Assembly (NCBI GenBank): GCA_015232395.1
Contig: JADFZT010000043.1
Span: 1 to 37,547, forward strand
Direction of reading: 5' to 3'
DNA from: Magnetococcales bacterium
GTDB taxonomy: Bacteria; Pseudomonadota; Magnetococcia; Magnetococcales; JADFZT01
DNA: 37,547 nt
Positions 34,188 to 37,547 of the stretch are shown in pieces (within the stretch, counting starts at the first letter, position 1; each line of letters starts with the position of its first letter). The notes under the pieces are model-generated. The model saw nothing but the letters and a program-made list of their open reading frames with translations. It was not told the origin of the DNA and did not search any database. The position numbers were made by a program, and so were the translations under genes.

Positions 34188-36767
34188 TCACGCCTCCCGG
34201 AGGGCTTCGGCGGGCGGAATCCGGGAGATCCGCCACGCCGGAAAAACCCCTGCCAAGAGGGCGGTAGGTAGGGCGATCAGCAGCGCCTGAAAAAAAATCA
34301 TCGGCTCCACATGCATCTCCAGGCTCCAACCAAAGGAGCGATGGTTGATCACGTGGATCAACAGTGCACCCTGGATAACCCCCAAAGGAATGGCCAAGAG
34401 CCCCGCAGCAAGCCCCATCAGTCCGGTTTCATAGGCGATGATCCGCCACAACTCCTTGGGCGTCAGACCCAAAGCTCGAAAAACCGCAAACTCCCGGGTG
34501 CGCTCCAGCTGAATGGCGGTGAGAGCGGTCAACATACCAAAAAAAGCCACCAGTACCGCCAAGGTCCGCAACACCCGGGTGATGGCAAAGGTGCGGTCAA
34601 ACACCACCATGGAGGCCTCTCGAATCTGGCGGGTGGAGCGAATGTTGAGAGGAACCTCCCCAGCAGCCAGGCGTATGGCCTCGATCACCTCCACCACATC
34701 CACCCCATGAGCCACCCCCAAGCCCAGACCGCTCACCCCAAAATCCTGCCAATGCTTACGAAAAGTGGTCATGCTCATGGTGACCACCCCGGTATCGCTG
34801 CCATAGTCGTAATGGATGCCGATGATGGCAAAATCGATCACTCCCTGAACGGTGGGCAAGGTGAGACTGTCTCCAACCTCCAGCCCCCGGCGGAAGGCCA
34901 TGGATTCAGTGAGAATCACCCCATCCCCCCTCTGAAACCGGGGCCAGAGTCGGGGAGCGCTATCATCGATAAAATCAAACCCTGAAAACCGCTCCTTCGG
35001 GAGATCCAAAATCCACAGATCGGTGGGCTCCCCCGGCGTCGGCAGAGTCACTTTGCGACTCAAACCCACACTGGCAAGACCAGGAGTAGCGCTGATTTTG
35101 TCAATCAACAGAGGGTCCAGCAGAGGGCGTTGGGTGGCGGGCCCTGGATGGATGGCAGTGACATAAATATCGGCACGCAGATAGGTGTGCAGCCAATCCA
35201 CCACGGTGGTTCTGAAGCTGGAGATGAGAATTTCCATACCCAATGCTGTTGCCACCGCCACACTCAAGGCGGCGAGTGCCACCCCGGTACGGCTCAAATT
35301 GCGACCCACCCCACCTGGCGCCACCCCACCCAGGGGACCAAACAAACGGCGCATCCCCCCCTGCACCCTCCCCAGCAACCAGAGGGCAGAGGGTGGAATC
35401 AGCAACGCATAGCCGATCATAAGACCAAAAAGAGCGACGAAACCCCATGCCAGATGCCGAGAGGGAATCAGAACCATCATGCCAGCCATCAGCAGCAGCC
35501 CAATTCCGATCCACCCCCCCCGGCTCAAGGCCTGATGCGCCCGCCCCTCCAGATCGGCCCGGCTCAACACCACGGCTGTGGGCGAGGAGACCGCCTCCCA
35601 GGCTGGGGGAATGGCTGCAACCAGGGTGGCACCAACCCCCAACACCGCCCCTTTCAGAAGTACCACCCGATCCGCATGAAAATCTGTCACCTGCAAATGA
35701 AAATAAAGATCGTTCACCGTCCGGGCCACCAATCCCACCAGCCCTTCTCCCAGCAATACCCCCAGCCCCAACCCCAGCAGCGTTCCCGGAACACCCATGA
35801 GCAGGCCATCCGCCATGAGCCGGAGAAACAGCTCCCTTCGAGTCACGCCAAGGGCGCGCAGCAAGCCCAGGAGATGACGACGCTGCACCACCGAAAAGGT
35901 GACGGTATTGTAGATGATGAACATCCCCACCAGGAGCGCCAACAAGCTTAAAGCGGTGAGATTCAACCGGAAGGCCCGGGTGAGATTTTCCATGGCTTGG
36001 GCCCGCTCTCCGGCACCATGCAACCTCACCCCGCCGGGGAGAGCCGCTTCCAGCTTTTGGCGTTGGGCCAAGCCGAGAGCGTCATCGGGCAAAATCAGAT
36101 CGATACGGGAGACCACACCAGGCTGCTTGAGCACCTCCTGGGCGGTAGCGATATCGACGATGAGGGTTTCCCGCAGCCCCTCCCGAGCCAGGGGATCCGG
36201 GGGATCGAAAAGAGCGATCAGGGTGAGGCTCTGAATCTCCCCTCCAGCCAGGATGGCGAAATCATCTCCACTGGAGAGCCCCATCCGCCGGGCGGTATCG
36301 ATGTGGAGGAGGGCGGTGGCGGGTTGGGTGAGGAGGGGGGTTAACAGAGGCGGGGAGTTGGATGCCCCCTCCGAATCGTCACCAGGCGTGACCACATGGT
36401 TCAAGTAACCACGAAAGGGAGGTTCGGCCAGCAGATCCACTCCCAGGAGAGATAAGGCGCCTCCGGGGTGGTTTGGAGTGGTGACAAGCCCTTCTATAAT
36501 GGGGGCGGCATGGCGAATGCCGAGGTTCAAGCGTACCTGGGTATAAAAGGCCTCTGGAATGCCCGAAGAAGCGCCCAAAATCCGGTGGGTGGCTCTGCCG
36601 GAGATCGCCTCGGTCGCCACCCGCATCGCCCGCACCGCCCCCTCATTGGCCAGATCCACCGCCGTCACCACCGCCACCCCCAGGGCAATGCCGATGATGG
36701 CCAATAAAGAGAGCCAGGGATGGGCTGAAAAATGACGAAGACTGGCCCGCCTGAGGGTGCTGATCAT
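34188..36767 (-). CDS. FtsX/MacB-family ABC permease (AttF/AttG-like fusion)
   Basis: An 859-aa inner-membrane protein. An N-terminal helix (about 17-37) is followed by a MacB-like periplasmic domain. A first FtsX core has helices around 270-295, 320-345 and 365-385. A central pair lies around 425-465. A second periplasmic domain and a second FtsX core (about 735-850; FFGMLTALTAIQLERTREFAVFRALGLTPKELW) complete it. Two FtsX units in one chain mean a single chain could supply the whole membrane part. The start ATGA overlaps the ATPase stop by 4 bp, and attH follows at once. Such transporters often extract or translocate lipids, lipoproteins or peptides; the cargo is unknown. Confidence 0.92.
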   Translation of the reverse strand: MISTLRRASLRHFSAHPWLSLLAIIGIALGVAVVTAVDLANEGAVRAMRVATEAISGRATHRILGASSGIPEAFYTQVRLNLGIRHAAPIIEGLVTTPNHPGGALSLLGVDLLAEPPFRGYLNHVVTPGDDSEGASNSPPLLTPLLTQPATALLHIDTARRMGLSSGDDFAILAGGEIQSLTLIALFDPPDPLAREGLRETLIVDIATAQEVLKQPGVVSRIDLILPDDALGLAQRQKLEAALPGGVRLHGAGERAQAMENLTRAFRLNLTALSLLALLVGMFIIYNTVTFSVVQRRHLLGLLRALGVTRRELFLRLMADGLLMGVPGTLLGLGLGVLLGEGLVGLVARTVNDLYFHLQVTDFHADRVVLLKGAVLGVGATLVAAIPPAWEAVSSPTAVVLSRADLEGRAHQALSRGGWIGIGLLLMAGMMVLIPSRHLAWGFVALFGLMIGYALLIPPSALWLLGRVQGGMRRLFGPLGGVAPGGVGRNLSRTGVALAALSVAVATALGMEILISSFRTTVVDWLHTYLRADIYVTAIHPGPATQRPLLDPLLIDKISATPGLASVGLSRKVTLPTPGEPTDLWILDLPKERFSGFDFIDDSAPRLWPRFQRGDGVILTESMAFRRGLEVGDSLTLPTVQGVIDFAIIGIHYDYGSDTGVVTMSMTTFRKHWQDFGVSGLGLGVAHGVDVVEVIEAIRLAAGEVPLNIRSTRQIREASMVVFDRTFAITRVLRTLAVLVAFFGMLTALTAIQLERTREFAVFRALGLTPKELWRIIAYETGLMGLAAGLLAIPLGVIQGALLIHVINHRSFGWSLEMHVEPMIFFQALLIALPTALLAGVFPAWRISRIPPAEALREA

Positions 36768-37525
36768 CTCTTAGGCATCGATGGTTGGGGAGTGATTTCG
36801 TGACTCTCCAGAGGGGGTTCCTCCTCCACCACCCCTGGCATCAATTGGCCCCGATGGAGGGTGAAAATTTGATCCGCTTGCCTGGCCAGTTGCAGGCTGT
36901 GGGTCGCCATCACCAGGGTCAACCCCTCCTCCCGAACCAATCCCGCCAGCAGCTGGGCCACTTGACGCCCCGTCTCCTGATCGAGATTGCCGGTCGGTTC
37001 ATCCGCCAGCAGCAGGGTGGGGCGATGGATCAAGGCCCGAACAATGGCCACCCGCTGTTTTTCTCCTCCGGAAAGATGATCGGGGAAGGTATCGGCCCGA
37101 TCATCAAGACCGACCCGTTGGAGATATTCCCCGGGCAGGTTTTCGATCCGCTCCCGGGAAGCGCCACTCAGTTCCAGGGGAAAGCGAATATTTTCGGCAA
37201 CGGTCAGGGTGGGAATGAGGTTGAAAAATTGAAAAATGATACCGATGTGATGGCGGCGAAAAAGAGTACGCTGCTCTTCGTTGAGATGGGTCAAATCCCT
37301 CCCCCCGATGATCACCTCCCCACGGCTGGGGGTGTCAATACCGGATAGCAGGTTCAGCAGGGTGGTTTTGCCAGAGCCGGAACGGCCAATGATCGCGGTA
37401 AAAGTGCCTGGATCCAAACGGCACCCCACCCCATCCAACACCCGTAAGGTACGCCCTCCTTCACGATATTCCTTGGAGAGATTGGCCAGATGGACCAAAG
37501 GCGAGGTATGGTGGGGGGGCATCAT
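36764..37525 (-). CDS. ABC transporter ATPase (LolD/MacB type, AttE-like)
   Basis: A 253-aa ATPase with all motifs: Walker [10 protein letters not shown] (47-55), Q-loop FQFFNLIP (98-105), signature [10 protein letters not shown] (151-160), Walker [10 protein letters not shown] (171-179) and the switch histidine in VMATHS. It energises the FtsX-type permease next to it and is translationally coupled to it. The first codons ATG ATG at 37525 and 37522 are both possible. No strong ribosome site is visible, and the upstream region is cut off by the window after 22 bases. Confidence 0.94.
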   Translation of the reverse strand: MMPPHHTSPLVHLANLSKEYREGGRTLRVLDGVGCRLDPGTFTAIIGRSGSGKTTLLNLLSGIDTPSRGEVIIGGRDLTHLNEEQRTLFRRHHIGIIFQFFNLIPTLTVAENIRFPLELSGASRERIENLPGEYLQRVGLDDRADTFPDHLSGGEKQRVAIVRALIHRPTLLLADEPTGNLDQETGRQVAQLLAGLVREEGLTLVMATHSLQLARQADQIFTLHRGQLMPGVVEEEPPLESHEITPQPSMPKR

Positions 37526-37547
37526 GATGATCCCAACAAGTGGAGAA

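Overview
The window is bacterial chromosome, dense in coding sequence and dominated by signal transduction. Very large hybrid histidine kinases, c-di-GMP enzymes, chemotaxis-type CheB/CheR without receptors, STAS proteins and an AttE-H type ABC system together suggest a Gram-negative, sensory-rich proteobacterium. The style resembles Magnetococcales-like genomes, but that is an impression only: there is no rRNA or marker gene here, so the taxon is not established.

Layout. (1) 1-2053: a uroporphyrinogen-III C-methyltransferase (minus) diverges from a Crp/Fnr-family regulator (plus). (2) 2403-6266, plus strand: a surface-sugar cassette with a DegT/DnrJ aminotransferase, a Gfo/Idh/MocA oxidoreductase, a WbpD-like hexapeptide N-acyltransferase and a GT2 glycosyltransferase. 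(3) 6318-20889, minus strand: a signalling block. In transcription order it contains a nitrate-type (NrtA/CmpA-like) orphan binding protein, a 1224-aa degenerate hybrid kinase, a PstS-like periplasmic binding protein, a 1325-aa intact hybrid kinase with three receivers, CheR, REC-GGDEF-EAL, CheB and a REC-kinase. (4) 21055-24166: an M1-type metallopeptidase with an in-frame 33-bp repeat, and a small putative lipoprotein. (5) 24236-29240: a CHASE-PAS-GAF kinase diverging from a REC-PAS-GGDEF cyclase and a receiver fused to an ArsR-like winged helix. (6) 29825-32163: small regulatory proteins STAS1, TPR, a stand-alone receiver and STAS2, separated by long, AT-richer intergenic stretches with repeated TGTGAA-type inverted repeats. 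(7) 32300-32845: no credible gene, but a striking array of stem-loops. (8) 33024-37525, minus strand: a complete AttE-H type ABC operon.

The most unusual items are the stem-loop array at 32302-32843, the pseudokinase at 15830-19504, and the duplicated receiver + STAS module at 28.5-32.2 kb. In the array, at least eight large hairpins have different stem sequences, but seven share a YUGGRR-type hexaloop. G-U pairs favour a plus-strand RNA. The pseudokinase is a paralogue of its intact neighbour that has lost the phospho-His, both N-box Asn, the G1 box and the receiver Asp. In the duplicated module, the second STAS protein has Ala where the first has the usual phosphorylatable Ser.

A working picture (inference): two binding proteins without transporters and two membrane kinases sense a periplasmic solute or redox/nitrogen cue. 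The signal passes through a multi-receiver phosphorelay to CheB/CheR-type modification and c-di-GMP turnover, and may affect surface sugar and envelope functions encoded around it.
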